Source: Serratia marcescens
GTDB lineage: Bacteria; Pseudomonadota; Gammaproteobacteria; Enterobacterales; Enterobacteriaceae
DNA: 64,000 bases
NCBI RefSeq assembly: GCF_001902635.1
Contig: NZ_MJAO01000013.1
Coordinates: 1 to 64,000, forward strand
Direction of reading: 5' to 3'
Below are positions 10,412 through 21,775 of the stretch, in pieces. The notes under the pieces are model-generated. The model worked only from the letters and a program-made list of their open reading frames with translations. It had not been told where the DNA came from and did no database searches. The stretch's first letter is position 1. Every line of letters starts with the position of its first letter. The position numbers were made by a program, and so were the translations under genes.

Positions 10412-11920
10412 ATGACGCCATCATCCCTTCTGGCAGAACGAATTTCCCGCCTCAGCAGCGCGCTGGAGAGCGGCCTTTATGAGCGGCAAGAGGCGATCCG
10501 CCTGTGCCTGCTGGCGGCGTTGAGCGGCGAAAGCGTATTTCTGCTCGGCCCGCCCGGCATCGCCAAGAGCCTGATCGCGCGCCGGCTGAAGTTTGCCTTC
10601 CGCAACGCCCGCTCCTTTGAATATCTGATGACGCGCTTTTCCACGCCGGAAGAGGTCTTCGGCCCGCTGTCGATCCAGGCGCTGAAAGATGAAGGGCGTT
10701 ACCAGCGCCTGACCGCCGGCTATCTGCCGGAAGCGGAGATCGTGTTTCTGGACGAGATCTGGAAGGCCGGCCCGGCGATCCTCAACACCCTGCTGACGGC
10801 GATCAACGAACGCCGCTTCCGCAACGGCAACAGCGAAGAGCCGATCCCGCTGCGCCTGCTGGTCACCGCTTCCAACGAACTGCCCGAAGCGGACAACAGC
10901 CTCGAAGCCTTATATGACCGCATGCTGATCCGCCTGTGGCTGGACAAAGTGCAGGATAAACAAAACTTCCGCTCGCTGCTGGTCAACCGCCAGAGCGAAA
11001 GCCAAAACCCGGTGCCGGCGGCGCTGAGCATCAGCGACGAGGAGTTCCTGCAGTGGCAGCCGCAGATCGACAAGGTAGCGCTGCCGGAAGCCTGCTTTGA
11101 GCTGATTTTCCAGCTGCGCCAACGGCTGGACGCGCTGGAGCAGGCACCTTACGTTTCCGACCGCCGCTGGAAAAAAGCCCTGCGCCTGCTGCAGGCCTGC
11201 GCCTTCTTCAGCGGGCGTGACGCCATCGCGCCGCTCGATCTGATGCTGCTGAAAGACTGTCTGTGGCACGATCTCACCTCGCTGAAGCTGCTGCAACAGC
11301 AGATCGATCAGCTGCTGACCGAGTCGGCCTATCAGCAGCAGTCGATGCTGATCCAGCTGCAACAGATCCATACCCGCTGGCTGCAAGATCAGCAGCAACA
11401 AAGCGACCGGCAGGCCATCAGCCTGGTGAAAAAGGGCGGTATGTTCAGCCGTAAGCCGCAATATGCGCCGGCCACGCCGTTCGCCGGCGGCACCCTCACC
11501 TTGCTGCTGCAAAAACCGCTGCAGCTGCATGACATTCAGGTCAACCATCTGAGCATCGACAGCAGCGCGCTGGACAACTGGCTGCAAAAAGGCGGCGACG
11601 TGCGCGCCAAGCTGAACGGCATCGGTTTTGCCCAACCGATCGATTTGGAGGTCGACGACCAGCTGCACCTGACGGTGCTGGACGTCAGCCGCCAGCCTTC
11701 GCTGCTGGCGCTGCCGGGCAAACAGGCCACCGCCACGCCGCAGGCGCTGCTGGATGAAATGGACGCGCTGAACCTGCGTTTGGCGGAGCAACGCCGCGCC
11801 TTTAGCCAGCATCAGCCCTGCCTGTTCACACCCGCCGCCGGCCTGGCCAAGATAGAAGCCAGCCTGCTGCAGGTGGCGGAACAGGTTAAACAGCAACAGC
11901 AGCAAATGCGCGGCCAGTAA
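10412..11920 (+). CDS. ravA: MoxR-family AAA+ ATPase RavA
   Basis: RavA is a hexameric MoxR-type AAA+ ATPase that works with ViaA. In E. coli it binds the lysine decarboxylase LdcI and has been linked to respiratory complexes and aminoglycoside sensitivity. The 502-residue product shows Walker A GPPGIAKS (46-53), Walker B VFLDEIW (Asp114, Glu115) and the sensor/arginine region near [17 protein letters not shown]. The C-terminal half holds the LARA region that binds LdcI in E. coli. The ATG at 10412 matches the family start; an upstream in-frame ATG at 10319 would add 31 unrelated residues. viaA begins 2 bases after the stop. Confidence 0.93.
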   Translation: MTPSSLLAERISRLSSALESGLYERQEAIRLCLLAALSGESVFLLGPPGIAKSLIARRLKFAFRNARSFEYLMTRFSTPEEVFGPLSIQALKDEGRYQRLTAGYLPEAEIVFLDEIWKAGPAILNTLLTAINERRFRNGNSEEPIPLRLLVTASNELPEADNSLEALYDRMLIRLWLDKVQDKQNFRSLLVNRQSESQNPVPAALSISDEEFLQWQPQIDKVALPEACFELIFQLRQRLDALEQAPYVSDRRWKKALRLLQACAFFSGRDAIAPLDLMLLKDCLWHDLTSLKLLQQQIDQLLTESAYQQQSMLIQLQQIHTRWLQDQQQQSDRQAISLVKKGGMFSRKPQYAPATPFAGGTLTLLLQKPLQLHDIQVNHLSIDSSALDNWLQKGGDVRAKLNGIGFAQPIDLEVDDQLHLTVLDVSRQPSLLALPGKQATATPQALLDEMDALNLRLAEQRRAFSQHQPCLFTPAAGLAKIEASLLQVAEQVKQQQQQMRGQ

Positions 11921-11922
11921 TC

Positions 11923-13386
11923 ATGCTCAGTCTGGAGACGCTCGATCTGCTGCTGGCGATCACCGAAGGCGAGATGATCGAGGAGATGATCGTCGGCATG
12001 CTGGCGGCGCCGCAGCTGTCGGTGTTCTTTAAAAAGTTTCCGGCTCTTCGCCGGGCGCTGGATCGCGATCTGCCGCGCTGGAAGCTGCAGCTCAAAGAAC
12101 GCCTGCAGGAGGCCATGGTGCCGCCGGCGCTGGCGCAGGAGTTTTATCGCTACCAACAGTGCCAGCTGGAGAACAACACCCAGTTCTATCACAACCTCAA
12201 CGACACGATGGAGCTGCTGCGCCAGCTGGTCTCTCCGTTTTATGAGCAGGCGCGCGCACTGGTGGACGCCGCCGATTTGCCCAATCACCCGCTGGACGAC
12301 AGTTTCCAAACCCTGTTCCTGCAACGCTGGCGCATCAGCCTGACGCTGCAGGCCACCATGTTGCACCACCAACTGCTGGAACAAGAGCGCGAGCAGCTGA
12401 TGGCGGAGTTGCAGGAACGCCTGGCGCTGAGCGGCGCGCTGGAGCCGCTGCTGTCGGAAAACGACACCGCCGCCGGCAGGCTGTGGGACATGAGCAAAGG
12501 CCAGCTGCAACGCGGCGACTACCAACGGCTGGTGGAGTACGGCAACTTTTTGCAGCAACAGCCGGAGCTGAAAAAGCTGGCGCAACAGCTGGGTCGCAGC
12601 TATCAGGCCAAAGCGGTACAGCAGCAGGACGCACAGCCCGAACCATTCAGGGTGATGGTGCAGGTGCCGGCCACGCTGCCGGAAGAAGTGAGCGGCATTC
12701 ATCAGAGCGACGACATCCTGCGCCTGTTGCCGCCGGAGCTGGCGACGCTGGGCATTGAAGAACTGGAATACGAGTTTTATCGCCGCCTGCTGGAAAAGCG
12801 GCTATTGAGCTATCGCCTGCAGGGCGACGTCTGGCAGGAACAGATCCTGATCCGCCAGGTCACCCACCAGCAGCAGGATCAACAACCGCGCGGGCCGTTT
12901 ATCGTCTGCGTAGACACCTCGGGATCGATGGGCGGTTTCAACGAACAGTGCGCCAAAGCGTTCTGCCTGGCGCTGCTACGCATTGCGCTGGCGGACAACC
13001 GCCGCTGCTACATCATGCTGTTCGCCAACCAGATCGTGCATTACGAACTCACCGCCGCCAGCGGCCTTGAACAGGCGGTGCGCTTTCTTGGCCAGCAGTT
13101 TCGCGGCGGCACCGATCTGGCGGCCTGCCTGAACGCCACCGTCACCAAAATGGCGGAGAGCGGTTGGTTCGATGCCGATGCGGTGATCATTTCCGATTTT
13201 ATCGCTCAGCGCTTGCCGGAGGAGGTAATAAAGAAGGTGAAACAGCTGCAGCAAAGCCACCAGCAGCGTTTTCATGCCGTGGCGATGTCCGCCTACGGCA
13301 AACCCGGCATCATGCGCATCTTCGATCACATCTGGCGCTTCGATACCGGGCTGAAAAGCCGTTTGATGCGCCGCTGGCGGCGCTAG
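11923..13386 (+). CDS. viaA: VWA-domain partner of RavA, ViaA
   Basis: ViaA is the von Willebrand factor A partner that stimulates RavA. The 487-residue protein is helical over its first 300 residues and ends in a VWA domain. The metal-binding MIDAS motif [10 protein letters not shown] places Asp331, Ser333 and Ser335 in the DxSxS pattern, and GGTDLAA near residue 393 supplies the conserved Thr. The coding segment is glutamine-rich, with many QQ pairs. It is translationally coupled to ravA (2-base gap) and converges on asnA with only 6 bases between the two stops and no terminator. Confidence 0.93.
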   Translation: MLSLETLDLLLAITEGEMIEEMIVGMLAAPQLSVFFKKFPALRRALDRDLPRWKLQLKERLQEAMVPPALAQEFYRYQQCQLENNTQFYHNLNDTMELLRQLVSPFYEQARALVDAADLPNHPLDDSFQTLFLQRWRISLTLQATMLHHQLLEQEREQLMAELQERLALSGALEPLLSENDTAAGRLWDMSKGQLQRGDYQRLVEYGNFLQQQPELKKLAQQLGRSYQAKAVQQQDAQPEPFRVMVQVPATLPEEVSGIHQSDDILRLLPPELATLGIEELEYEFYRRLLEKRLLSYRLQGDVWQEQILIRQVTHQQQDQQPRGPFIVCVDTSGSMGGFNEQCAKAFCLALLRIALADNRRCYIMLFANQIVHYELTAASGLEQAVRFLGQQFRGGTDLAACLNATVTKMAESGWFDADAVIISDFIAQRLPEEVIKKVKQLQQSHQQRFHAVAMSAYGKPGIMRIFDHIWRFDTGLKSRLMRRWRR

Positions 13387-13392
13387 GCGGGA

Positions 13393-14385
13393 TTAGAGCA
13401 GGCCTTCGACCGCTCCGCGCACTTCCGGTGACCACACGCCGCACTGCACCTGGCCGATATGCGACAGTTGCAGCAGCAACATCACCAAACGCGACTGGCC
13501 GATGCCGCCGCCGATGGTCTGCGGCATATCGCCACTCAGCAGCGACTGGTGCCATTCCAACTTCATGCGCTCTTCATCACCGGTCAGCGCCAACTGGTAT
13601 TTCAGCGCGGCGGCGTCGACGCGGATGCCCATAGAAGACAGCTCGAAAGCGTCCTGCAGCACCGGGTTCCACACCACGATATCGCCGTTCAGGCCCGCCA
13701 GGCCATCCGCCGCCGGCGTGGTCCAGTCATCATAATCCGGCGCACGCACATCGTGCGATTTGCCGTGCGACAGCTTGCCACCGATGCCGATCAGGAACAC
13801 CGCACCCAGCTCTTTGGCGATCGCCCGCTCGCGCCCTTTGGCGTCCAGATCCGGATAACGCTGCAGCAGGGTTTCGCTGTGCACAAAGTGGATCTGTTCC
13901 GGCAGGAACGGGGTCAGGCCATACTCGTGGCTAACTTCCGCCTCCGTCGCCTTGATCGCGGCATAGATGCTGCGCACGGTGCTTTTCAGGTAGTCCAGGC
14001 TGCGTTCGCCGTCACCCATCACCCGCTCCCAATCCCACTGATCGACGTATACCGAGTGGATCGGCGTCAGGCGATCTTCATCCGGGCGCAGCGCCTTCAT
14101 ATGGGTGTAGAGGCCTTCGCCGGCACCGAAATCGTAGCTGCCCAGGGTTTTGCGTTTCCATTTCGCCAGTGAATGCACCACTTCGAAGGTGGCGTCCGGC
14201 AGGGTTTTGACTTTAACCTGCACCGCTTTCTCGCTACCGGAGAGGTTATCCTGCGTGCCGTCGCCCAGACGGCTGAGGATCGGGGCCTGCACTTCGATCA
14301 GACCGAGCTGCTGCTCCAGCTGGCGGGAGAAGAAGGATTTGACCTGGCTGATTTGTTGTTGTTTTTGGATAAACTGTTTTTTCAT
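13393..14385 (-). CDS. asnA: Aspartate-ammonia ligase (asparagine synthetase A)
   Basis: AsnA makes asparagine from aspartate, ammonia and ATP, releasing AMP. The 330-residue length is the family norm. It has the class II aminoacyl-tRNA-synthetase-like fold, with landmarks [26 protein letters not shown] and the C-terminal ATP-binding [14 protein letters not shown]. It is transcribed divergently from asnC across a 155-base AT-rich spacer. In E. coli AsnC activates asnA when asparagine is scarce, and the same arrangement is expected here. Confidence 0.97.
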   Translation of the reverse strand: MKKQFIQKQQQISQVKSFFSRQLEQQLGLIEVQAPILSRLGDGTQDNLSGSEKAVQVKVKTLPDATFEVVHSLAKWKRKTLGSYDFGAGEGLYTHMKALRPDEDRLTPIHSVYVDQWDWERVMGDGERSLDYLKSTVRSIYAAIKATEAEVSHEYGLTPFLPEQIHFVHSETLLQRYPDLDAKGRERAIAKELGAVFLIGIGGKLSHGKSHDVRAPDYDDWTTPAADGLAGLNGDIVVWNPVLQDAFELSSMGIRVDAAALKYQLALTGDEERMKLEWHQSLLSGDMPQTIGGGIGQSRLVMLLLQLSHIGQVQCGVWSPEVRGAVEGLL

Positions 14386-14540
14386 TGCCGTATCTCTTGT
14401 AAACCTGTCTCTGTTGCCATCGATTAAGCAACAAAATGATACGCCAATTCAATATCCACTAATCAATATTGCCTTTTCACTTTTAATCGTTCATTTTTAC
14501 CCGGACAGAATTCAACAATCGTTAATTAATGGGGGATTAA

Positions 14541-15002
14541 ATGGCGGAAATTTATCAGATCGATAATCTCGATCGCGGCATCCTCAACGCCCTGATGGAC
14601 AACGCGCGCACGCCGTACGCCGAACTGGCGAAAAACTTCGCCGTCAGCCCAGGCACCATTCACGTGCGGGTGGAGAAGATGAAACAGGCCGGGATCATCA
14701 CCGGCGCACGCATCGACGTCAGCCCCAAACAGCTGGGCTATGACGTGTGCTGCTTTATCGGCATCATATTAAAGAGCGCCAAAGATTATCCTTCAGCGCT
14801 GAAGAAACTGGAAAGCCTGGAGGAAGTGGTGGAAGCGTATTACACCACCGGCCACTACAGCGTCTTCATTAAAGTGATGTGCCGCTCGATCGATGCGCTG
14901 CAACAGGTACTTATCAACAAGATCCAGACCATCGACGAGATCCAGTCTACCGAAACGCTGATCTCGCTGCAGAACCCCATTATGCGCACCATCGTGCCGT
15001 AA
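14541..15002 (+). CDS. asnC: Lrp/AsnC-family regulator AsnC
   Basis: AsnC is an asparagine-responsive activator of asnA. The 153-residue protein has an N-terminal helix-turn-helix (AELAKNFAVSPGTIHVRVEKM, about residues 27-47) and a C-terminal RAM ligand-binding domain (VVEAYYTTGHYSVFIKVMC). The start is an ATG preceded by GGGGG. It is divergent from asnA, followed by mioC, and its transcript may read toward oriC. Confidence 0.96.
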   Translation: MAEIYQIDNLDRGILNALMDNARTPYAELAKNFAVSPGTIHVRVEKMKQAGIITGARIDVSPKQLGYDVCCFIGIILKSAKDYPSALKKLESLEEVVEAYYTTGHYSVFIKVMCRSIDALQQVLINKIQTIDEIQSTETLISLQNPIMRTIVP

Positions 15003-15024
15003 CCCGTCAAATTGCATACCCACA

Positions 15025-15033
15025 TTATCCACA
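15025..15033 (+). promoter_or_regulatory. DnaA box in the mioC promoter
   Basis: TTATCCACA is a perfect consensus DnaA box. It sits upstream of a possible mioC promoter whose -10 is TACAAT (15059-15064), and a GATC at 15037-15040 overlaps the expected -35. DnaA repression of mioC is known in E. coli, so the arrangement is likely functional. Confidence 0.85.
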
Positions 15034-15102
15034 GGTAGATCCCAGCCGATTCACAGCGTACAATGCAGCCACTTTGAGTGAGAAGGTTGGGATCGTTGGT
15101 TC

Positions 15103-15543
15103 ATGGCAGACATTACTCTGATCAGTGGCAGTACGCTTGGCAGCGCCGAATACGTGGCTGAACATTTGGCTGAAAAGCTGGAAGACGCGGGTTTCTCTAC
15201 CGAGATGCTGCACGGCCCTGAACTGGATGAACTGCCGTTGACCGGCCGCTGGCTGGTAGTCTCTTCCACACACGGCGCCGGCGAACTGCCGGATAACCTT
15301 CAACCACTGCTGGAACAGATCGCCGAACAACAACCGGATCTTTCCGAGGTGCAGTTCGGCGCCGTCGGTTTGGGCAGCTCGGAATACGACACCTTCTGCG
15401 GTGCGATCAAACAGATCGACGATCTGTTGATCGCCAGAGGCGCGAAAAGGATCGGCGATCGTCTCGAGATCGACGTGACCGAGCATGAAATTCCCGAGGA
15501 TCCGGCCGAGGAATGGGTAAAAAACTGGATTAATTTACTCTAA
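15103..15543 (+). CDS. mioC: Flavodoxin-like protein MioC
   Basis: MioC is a small FMN-binding flavodoxin; in E. coli it supports biotin synthase in vitro. The 146-residue protein starts MADITLISGSTLGSAEYVAE, where SGSTLGSA is the phosphate-binding loop of flavodoxins. SSTHGAGELPDN and GLGSSEYDTFC form the isoalloxazine-binding loops. Transcription runs straight into oriC, as in E. coli, where mioC transcription can influence initiation. Confidence 0.96.
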   Translation: MADITLISGSTLGSAEYVAEHLAEKLEDAGFSTEMLHGPELDELPLTGRWLVVSSTHGAGELPDNLQPLLEQIAEQQPDLSEVQFGAVGLGSSEYDTFCGAIKQIDDLLIARGAKRIGDRLEIDVTEHEIPEDPAEEWVKNWINLL

Positions 15544-15568
15544 TTCGTCTAAAGATCGCGCGAACGAT

Positions 15569-15577
15569 TGTGGATAA
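15569..15577 (-). promoter_or_regulatory. oriC DnaA box R4
   Basis: TGTGGATAA is a perfect consensus box on the minus strand at the mioC-side edge of oriC, the position of high-affinity R4. Confidence 0.92.
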
Positions 15578-15607
15578 CTAAGCTTAAAAGCAGGGTAAAA
15601 GCCGTAG

Positions 15608-15616
15608 TTATCCCAA
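15608..15616 (+). promoter_or_regulatory. oriC DnaA box R2 (degenerate)
   Basis: TTATCCCAA differs from TTATCCACA at two positions. It lies where R2 is expected, between R4 and R3, and would be a weaker site than in E. coli. Confidence 0.65.
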
Positions 15617-15642
15617 TAACAACCGTAGTGCGCTTTTTGTCC

Positions 15643-15651
15643 TGTGCATAA
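15643..15651 (-). promoter_or_regulatory. oriC DnaA box R3
   Basis: TGTGCATAA is the reverse complement of TTATGCACA and fits TTATNCACA fully. Its place in the origin corresponds to R3. Confidence 0.8.
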
Positions 15652-15671
15652 CAAGCCTTTTAGATCCCAGC

Positions 15672-15680
15672 TTATCTGCG
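15672..15680 (+). promoter_or_regulatory. oriC DnaA box R5M
   Basis: TTATCTGCG is a weak box at the position of R5M, a low-affinity ATP-DnaA site in E. coli. Confidence 0.55.
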
Positions 15681-15748
15681 TTGGGATCACCGATCATTCA
15701 CAGCAAACGATCCTCCTTAATCTGCTGATCTTCATCGTGAATAGTCAC

Positions 15749-15757
15749 TTATCCACA
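15749..15757 (+). promoter_or_regulatory. oriC DnaA box R1
   Basis: TTATCCACA is a perfect box 13 bases from the first AT-rich 13-mer, the position of R1, from which DnaA filament growth unwinds the origin. Confidence 0.93.
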
Positions 15758-15770
15758 GAGGATCGCGATC

Positions 15771-15813
15771 CTAATAAGAGATCCAATAAAGAGATCTTTA
15801 AATAAAAAAGATC
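15771..15813. repeat. DNA unwinding element: three AT-rich 13-mers
   Basis: On the minus strand three 13-mers starting GATCT are seen: GATCTCTTATTAG (15771-15783), GATCTCTTTATTG (15784-15796) and GATCTTTTTTATT (15801-15813). They match the R, M and L 13-mers of E. coli oriC. A fourth AT-rich stretch follows to about 15825. Confidence 0.92.
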
Positions 15814-15924
15814 TTCTTTTAATTACCGACGATCCTGACCACTTGGTCGATCGTCTAAACTTGAGTAGAATCCCCCACCCCAGGGCAAATAACGATCTTT
15901 CGCAATACGGCGAGGTGCAGTTCC

Positions 15925-17814
15925 ATGTTTTATCCAGATCAATTTGACGTCATCATCATCGGTGGTGGCCATGCAGGTACCGAGGCCGCCATGGCCGCGG
16001 CGCGCATGGGACGTCAGACTTTATTATTGACACACAATATCGATACGCTGGGGCAGATGTCCTGCAACCCGGCGATTGGCGGTATTGGTAAAGGGCATCT
16101 GGTTAAGGAAATTGATGCACTCGGTGGCCTGATGGCCACGGCGATCGACCATGCGGGTATCCAGTTTAGGATACTAAACGCCAGCAAAGGCCCAGCCGTT
16201 CGCGCCACTCGCGCTCAGGCGGACCGCGTACTGTATCGCCAGGCGATCCGTACCGCATTGGAGAACCAACCCAATCTAATGATCTTCCAACAGCCGGTGG
16301 AGGATCTGATCGTCGAGAACGATCGCGTAGTGGGCGCTGTTACCCAAATGGGCCTGAAATTCCGCGCCAAGGCCGTGGTATTGACCGTAGGGACTTTCCT
16401 GGACGGTAAGATCCATATCGGCCTGGAAAACTACAGCGGCGGCCGCGCTGGGGATCCACCTTCGATCTCACTGTCGCAGCGTTTGCGTGAACTGCCGCTA
16501 CGCGTTAACCGCTTGAAAACCGGTACGCCACCGCGTATCGACGCCCGCACTATCGATTTCAGCGTACTGGCGCCACAACACGGCGATACGCCGGTGCCAG
16601 TATTCTCGTTCCTGGGCGATGCCAGCCAGCACCCGGAGCAAATGGCGTGCTACATCACCCATACCAATGAAAAAACCCATGACGTGATCCGCAACAACCT
16701 CGATCGCAGCCCGATGTATGCCGGGATCATCGAAGGGATCGGCCCACGTTACTGCCCATCGATCGAAGACAAGGTCATGCGTTTTGCCGATCGCAACGCA
16801 CACCAGATCTTCCTCGAGCCGGAAGGCCTGACCAGCAACGAGATTTACCCTAACGGGATTTCCACCAGCCTGCCGTTCGACGTACAGATGCAGATCGTCC
16901 GTTCGATGGAAGGGATGCAGAACGCCCGTATTATTCGCCCTGGTTATGCGATCGAGTACGATTTCTTCGATCCGCGCGATCTGAAACCGACGCTGGAAAG
17001 CAAATTCATTCAAGGTCTGTTCTTCGCTGGTCAGATCAACGGCACCACCGGGTATGAAGAAGCCGCCGCGCAGGGCCTGCTGGCCGGTCTGAACGCCGGG
17101 CGTTTCGCCAACGAACAAGAAGGCTGGGCGCCACGTCGCGATCAGGCCTACCTCGGCGTGCTGGTGGACGATCTCAGCACCCTCGGTACCAAAGAGCCGT
17201 ACCGCATGTTTACCTCGCGCGCCGAATATCGTCTGATGCTGCGTGAAGACAACGCCGATCTCCGCCTGACGGAAAAAGGCCGTGAACTGGGCCTGGTAGA
17301 CGACGTGCGCTGGGCGCGTTACAGCGAAAAGCTGGAGCGGATCGAACGCGAGCGTCAGCGTCTGCGCGACATCTGGATGCACCCGCACGCCGAGAACGTC
17401 GAACAGGTCAATGCGTTGCTGAAAGCGCCACTGTCGCGTGAAGCCAACGGTGAAGAGCTGCTGCGTCGCCCGGAGATGGATTACGCGCAGTTGACCGGCA
17501 CCGATGTCTTCGCGCCGCCGTTGGACGATGTACAAGCCGCCGAACAGGTTGAGATCCAGGTCAAATACGAAGGCTATATCGCTCGCCAACAGGAAGAGAT
17601 CGAAAAACAGCAGCGCAACGAGAACACCGTGTTGCCGCTGGATCTCGACTACCGTCAGGTTTCAGGTCTGTCGAACGAGGTGATCGCCAAGCTGAACGAT
17701 CACAAACCGAACTCCATCGGCCAGGCTTCACGCATTTCCGGCATTACGCCGGCGGCGATCTCGATTTTGCTGATCTGGCTGAAAAAGCAGGGACTGCTGC
17801 GCCGCAGCGCATAA
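15925..17814 (+). CDS. mnmG: tRNA uridine-5-carboxymethylaminomethyl modification enzyme MnmG (GidA)
   Basis: MnmG is an FAD protein that, with MnmE, modifies the wobble uridine of certain tRNAs to cmnm5U. The 629-residue protein has an N-terminal dinucleotide-binding motif [12 protein letters not shown] (residues 11-22) and the family block [21 protein letters not shown]. The C-terminal helical domain ([11 protein letters not shown] ... [14 protein letters not shown]) contacts MnmE and tRNA. It flanks oriC, as in most proteobacteria. Its partner mnmE lies about 27 kb downstream in the same window. Confidence 0.97.
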   Translation: MFYPDQFDVIIIGGGHAGTEAAMAAARMGRQTLLLTHNIDTLGQMSCNPAIGGIGKGHLVKEIDALGGLMATAIDHAGIQFRILNASKGPAVRATRAQADRVLYRQAIRTALENQPNLMIFQQPVEDLIVENDRVVGAVTQMGLKFRAKAVVLTVGTFLDGKIHIGLENYSGGRAGDPPSISLSQRLRELPLRVNRLKTGTPPRIDARTIDFSVLAPQHGDTPVPVFSFLGDASQHPEQMACYITHTNEKTHDVIRNNLDRSPMYAGIIEGIGPRYCPSIEDKVMRFADRNAHQIFLEPEGLTSNEIYPNGISTSLPFDVQMQIVRSMEGMQNARIIRPGYAIEYDFFDPRDLKPTLESKFIQGLFFAGQINGTTGYEEAAAQGLLAGLNAGRFANEQEGWAPRRDQAYLGVLVDDLSTLGTKEPYRMFTSRAEYRLMLREDNADLRLTEKGRELGLVDDVRWARYSEKLERIERERQRLRDIWMHPHAENVEQVNALLKAPLSREANGEELLRRPEMDYAQLTGTDVFAPPLDDVQAAEQVEIQVKYEGYIARQQEEIEKQQRNENTVLPLDLDYRQVSGLSNEVIAKLNDHKPNSIGQASRISGITPAAISILLIWLKKQGLLRRSA

Positions 17815-17952
17815 ATCCCGTATCCAGGCGGCCGTTTGTTCATCCCGTAACCAAACGGCCGCTGACATCACTTGCGCCCTGAATTATCATAGTCGCCTCA
17901 TTGCACCAGCTGAAAAACCGCTGGTCGTTCAGCGCCTGCCAGAGGATCCGTT

Positions 17953-18573
17953 GTGCAAAAAAAATTAGACTCGCTGCTCGCGGCCGCAGGCATTGAGCTG
18001 CCCGATCAGCAGAAACAGCAGCTGCTGGGCTATGTCGGCATGCTGGATAAATGGAACAAGGCTTACAACCTCACGTCGGTGCGCGATCCACAGCAAATGT
18101 TGGTGCGCCACATCCTCGACAGCATCGTGGTCAATCCGCATCTGCAAGGTTCACGTTTTATTGATGTCGGCACCGGCCCTGGTTTGCCGGGCATTCCGCT
18201 GGCGATCGTGCGCCCGGACGCGCATTTCACGCTGCTCGACAGCCTGGGCAAACGCGTGCGTTTCCTGCGTCAGGTGCAGCATGAACTGGGCTTGAACAAT
18301 ATCGAACCGGTGCAGAGCCGCGTTGAAGCGTTTCCGGCCGAGCCGCCATTCGACGGTGTGATCAGCCGAGCGTTCGCTTCGCTGCAGGATATGCTGTCCT
18401 GGTGTCATCACCTGCCGGCGAAAGGGCAGGGGCGTTTCTACGCGCTGAAGGGCGTGCGCCCAGATGAAGAACTGGCACAGCTGCCGGCTGGCGTCAGCCT
18501 GGAGTCTATCGTGCGGCTACAGGTGCCTGAACTGGAAGGCGAGCGTCATTTGGTGATTCTTAAGGCAAACTGA
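17953..18573 (+). CDS. rsmG: 16S rRNA (guanine-527-N7)-methyltransferase RsmG (GidB)
   Basis: RsmG methylates N7 of G527 in 16S rRNA using S-adenosylmethionine; loss gives low-level streptomycin resistance in many bacteria. The 206-residue protein has the SAM-binding motif [10 protein letters not shown] at residues 71-80, and [18 protein letters not shown] as the next strand and helix. The GTG start at 17953 is six bases after AGAGGA and aligns with the E. coli N-terminus. It follows mnmG after 138 bases. Confidence 0.96.
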   Translation: MQKKLDSLLAAAGIELPDQQKQQLLGYVGMLDKWNKAYNLTSVRDPQQMLVRHILDSIVVNPHLQGSRFIDVGTGPGLPGIPLAIVRPDAHFTLLDSLGKRVRFLRQVQHELGLNNIEPVQSRVEAFPAEPPFDGVISRAFASLQDMLSWCHHLPAKGQGRFYALKGVRPDEELAQLPAGVSLESIVRLQVPELEGERHLVILKAN

Positions 18574-18627
18574 GTTTGCTTTTGATCAAACAAGCGTGAA
18601 TTAAAGGGCACACGGCGCAGAAAGATA

Positions 18628-18656
18628 AGCAGGCTAATTAATTGGCCGCTTTTTTT
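18628..18656 (+). terminator. Probable rsmG terminator
   Basis: AGC-A-GGC (18628-18634) can pair with GCCGCT (18645-18650) with one bulged base and an AT-rich loop. Seven Ts follow at 18650-18656. The stem is imperfect, so efficiency is uncertain. Confidence 0.5.
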
Positions 18657-19212
18657 AGTTAATTTACTTCCCATTAACACAAAAAACGCGGCTAATTAGC
18701 GACAATAGAGTAATTGCATTCGGAAATAGTCACGTTAGCAATCATGTGTGAAAGATTAGACCATGCTGCTAATGTTAATTGGCTGTTGGAATATTGCCCC
18801 GTTGCTTGTCAATAAAAGGTTTTCATCGGGTATACGGATTGTTTTTGAACAGTTAACTGGTAATGTTTTGATTTATATAATTTTTTGATCGCTCAAATTG
18901 CTAAAGACTGTTTGAACGACCATCGGCTATAAATCAAGAAGGGACATTATTGTGATCGGCTTCGCGTTTCCAAACGCAACGCTGGAATAATCAGACAATT
19001 AAATGCGCCCTATTATTCCGACCGTTTTCTTGTGAAAATAGGCTGGAATAGGGAAATTTAAATAATTGTTCACCTTTTCGCTACTTATCGATTGAATTCG
19101 TTGGTATGCCCCGTATAATTTGCTCGTTTTTTGCTGCTTGACTCAGGACAGCAAAAACAGTTGTATACGTCACTCAGCATACCCCCTCTGGGGTACGGAG
19201 AGAACAAACGTC
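18657..19212. other. Long AT-rich intergenic region before the atp operon
   Basis: This is more than 500 bases without a credible gene; the reading frames are short and have no family resemblance. It is AT-rich compared with the neighbouring genes and includes the atp promoter near its end. E. coli has a gap of similar size here, so it is probably conserved regulatory DNA rather than a lost gene. Confidence 0.7.
19092..19119 (+). promoter_or_regulatory. atp operon promoter
   Basis: TTGAAT (19092-19097) is followed after 16 bases by a perfect TATAAT (19114-19119). Transcription would start near 19126, about 87 bases upstream of the atpI start. A second possible promoter (TTGACT at 19138-19143, TGTATA at 19162-19167) lies just downstream. 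Confidence 0.65.
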
Positions 19213-19596
19213 ATGTCTGTGTCCCTTTACAGCGGGAAAGTCGCACGCAAACTGCTGTTTTTGCAGTTAATGACTTTTGTTCTGATCAGCGTTGCTTTCT
19301 GGCTGAAAAGTCCGGAATGGAGCGCTTCGGCGCTGGCAGGCGGTCTCGCTGCCTGGTTGCCGAGTGCAATGTTTATGCTGTTTGCCTTGCGCCATCAGGC
19401 GCAAACGCCGGCGCCCGGTCGGGTTGCCTGGTCGTTCGCCATCGGCGAGGGGCTAAAGGTCGTGGTCACCATCGTTTTGCTGATCGTGGCGCTGGGGGTG
19501 TTCAAGGCGGAGTTTATACCGCTTGGCCTGACCTATTTAGCGGTGTTAGCGGTGCAGATAGTGGCACCGGCCGTGATTAACAGTTACCGAACTTAA
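19213..19596 (+). CDS. atpI: ATP synthase accessory protein AtpI
   Basis: AtpI is a small membrane protein that leads the atp operon and is thought to help assemble the c-ring or supply Mg2+; it is not a subunit of the finished enzyme. The 127-residue product begins MSVSLYSGKVARKLL and has four hydrophobic segments. I chose the ATG at 19213 because it matches the E. coli start; the frame is open upstream to 19120, but that extension crosses the promoter region. atpB follows after 22 bases. Confidence 0.93.
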   Translation: MSVSLYSGKVARKLLFLQLMTFVLISVAFWLKSPEWSASALAGGLAAWLPSAMFMLFALRHQAQTPAPGRVAWSFAIGEGLKVVVTIVLLIVALGVFKAEFIPLGLTYLAVLAVQIVAPAVINSYRT

Positions 19597-19600
19597 CTAA

Positions 19601-20398
<798 letters not shown>

Positions 20399-20429
20399 TT
20401 TTCTTAAAACACTTGCACTTTTAAACTGA

Positions 20430-21215
<786 letters not shown>

Positions 21216-21229
21216 GGAGGGAGGGGCTG

Positions 21230-21763
21230 ATGTCTGAATTTGTAACTGTAGCTCGCCCCTACGCCAAAGCAGCTTTTGACTTTGCCGTTGAGCACCAAAG
21301 CGTAGAGCGCTGGCAGGACATGCTGGCGTTTACGGCTGAAGTCACTCGCAATGAACAGATTTCTGAACTGCTGTCTGGCGCGGTTGCGCCAGAAACGCTG
21401 TCCAAGACGTTCATCGCGGTTTGTGGCGATCGGCTCGACGAACATGGCCAGAACTTTATCCGTGTAATGGCCGAAAATGGACGTTTACTGGTTCTTCCTG
21501 CCGTGCTGCAGCAGTTCATCGAACTGCGCGCCTCGCTGGAATCCACCGTCGAAGTCGAAGTGCTCTCTGCGAGCGCGCTGAGCGACGAACAGCAGGCGAA
21601 AATCGCCGCTGCGATGGAAAAACGTCTGTCACGCAAAGTTAAGCTGAATTGCAAAATTGACAAGTCTGTACTGGCCGGCATCGTTGTTCGCGCCGGCGAT
21701 ATGGTGATTGATGGCAGCGTTCGCGGTCGTCTTGAACGCCTGACAGACGTCTTGCAGTCTTAA
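21230..21763 (+). CDS. atpH: ATP synthase subunit delta
   Basis: Subunit delta joins the peripheral stalk to the top of the F1 head. The 177-residue length is the family norm. The N-terminal helical domain opens [19 protein letters not shown], and the C-terminal OSCP signature includes [22 protein letters not shown] near the end. It lies between atpF and atpA with 14- and 12-base gaps. Confidence 0.97.
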   Translation: MSEFVTVARPYAKAAFDFAVEHQSVERWQDMLAFTAEVTRNEQISELLSGAVAPETLSKTFIAVCGDRLDEHGQNFIRVMAENGRLLVLPAVLQQFIELRASLESTVEVEVLSASALSDEQQAKIAAAMEKRLSRKVKLNCKIDKSVLAGIVVRAGDMVIDGSVRGRLERLTDVLQS

Positions 21764-21775
21764 GGGGACTGGAGC

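Larger units (their letters stand above)
15555..15830. other. oriC: Chromosomal replication origin oriC
   Basis: This 381-base gap between mioC and mnmG has no gene and contains the canonical enterobacterial origin, read in reverse relative to the usual E. coli drawing. From the mioC side it has DnaA boxes R4, R2, R3, R5M and R1, then three 13-base AT-rich repeats toward mnmG. I count 14 GATC sites between mioC and mnmG, as expected for Dam/SeqA control. The outer limits are approximate, set by R4 and the last AT-rich repeat. Confidence 0.97.
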
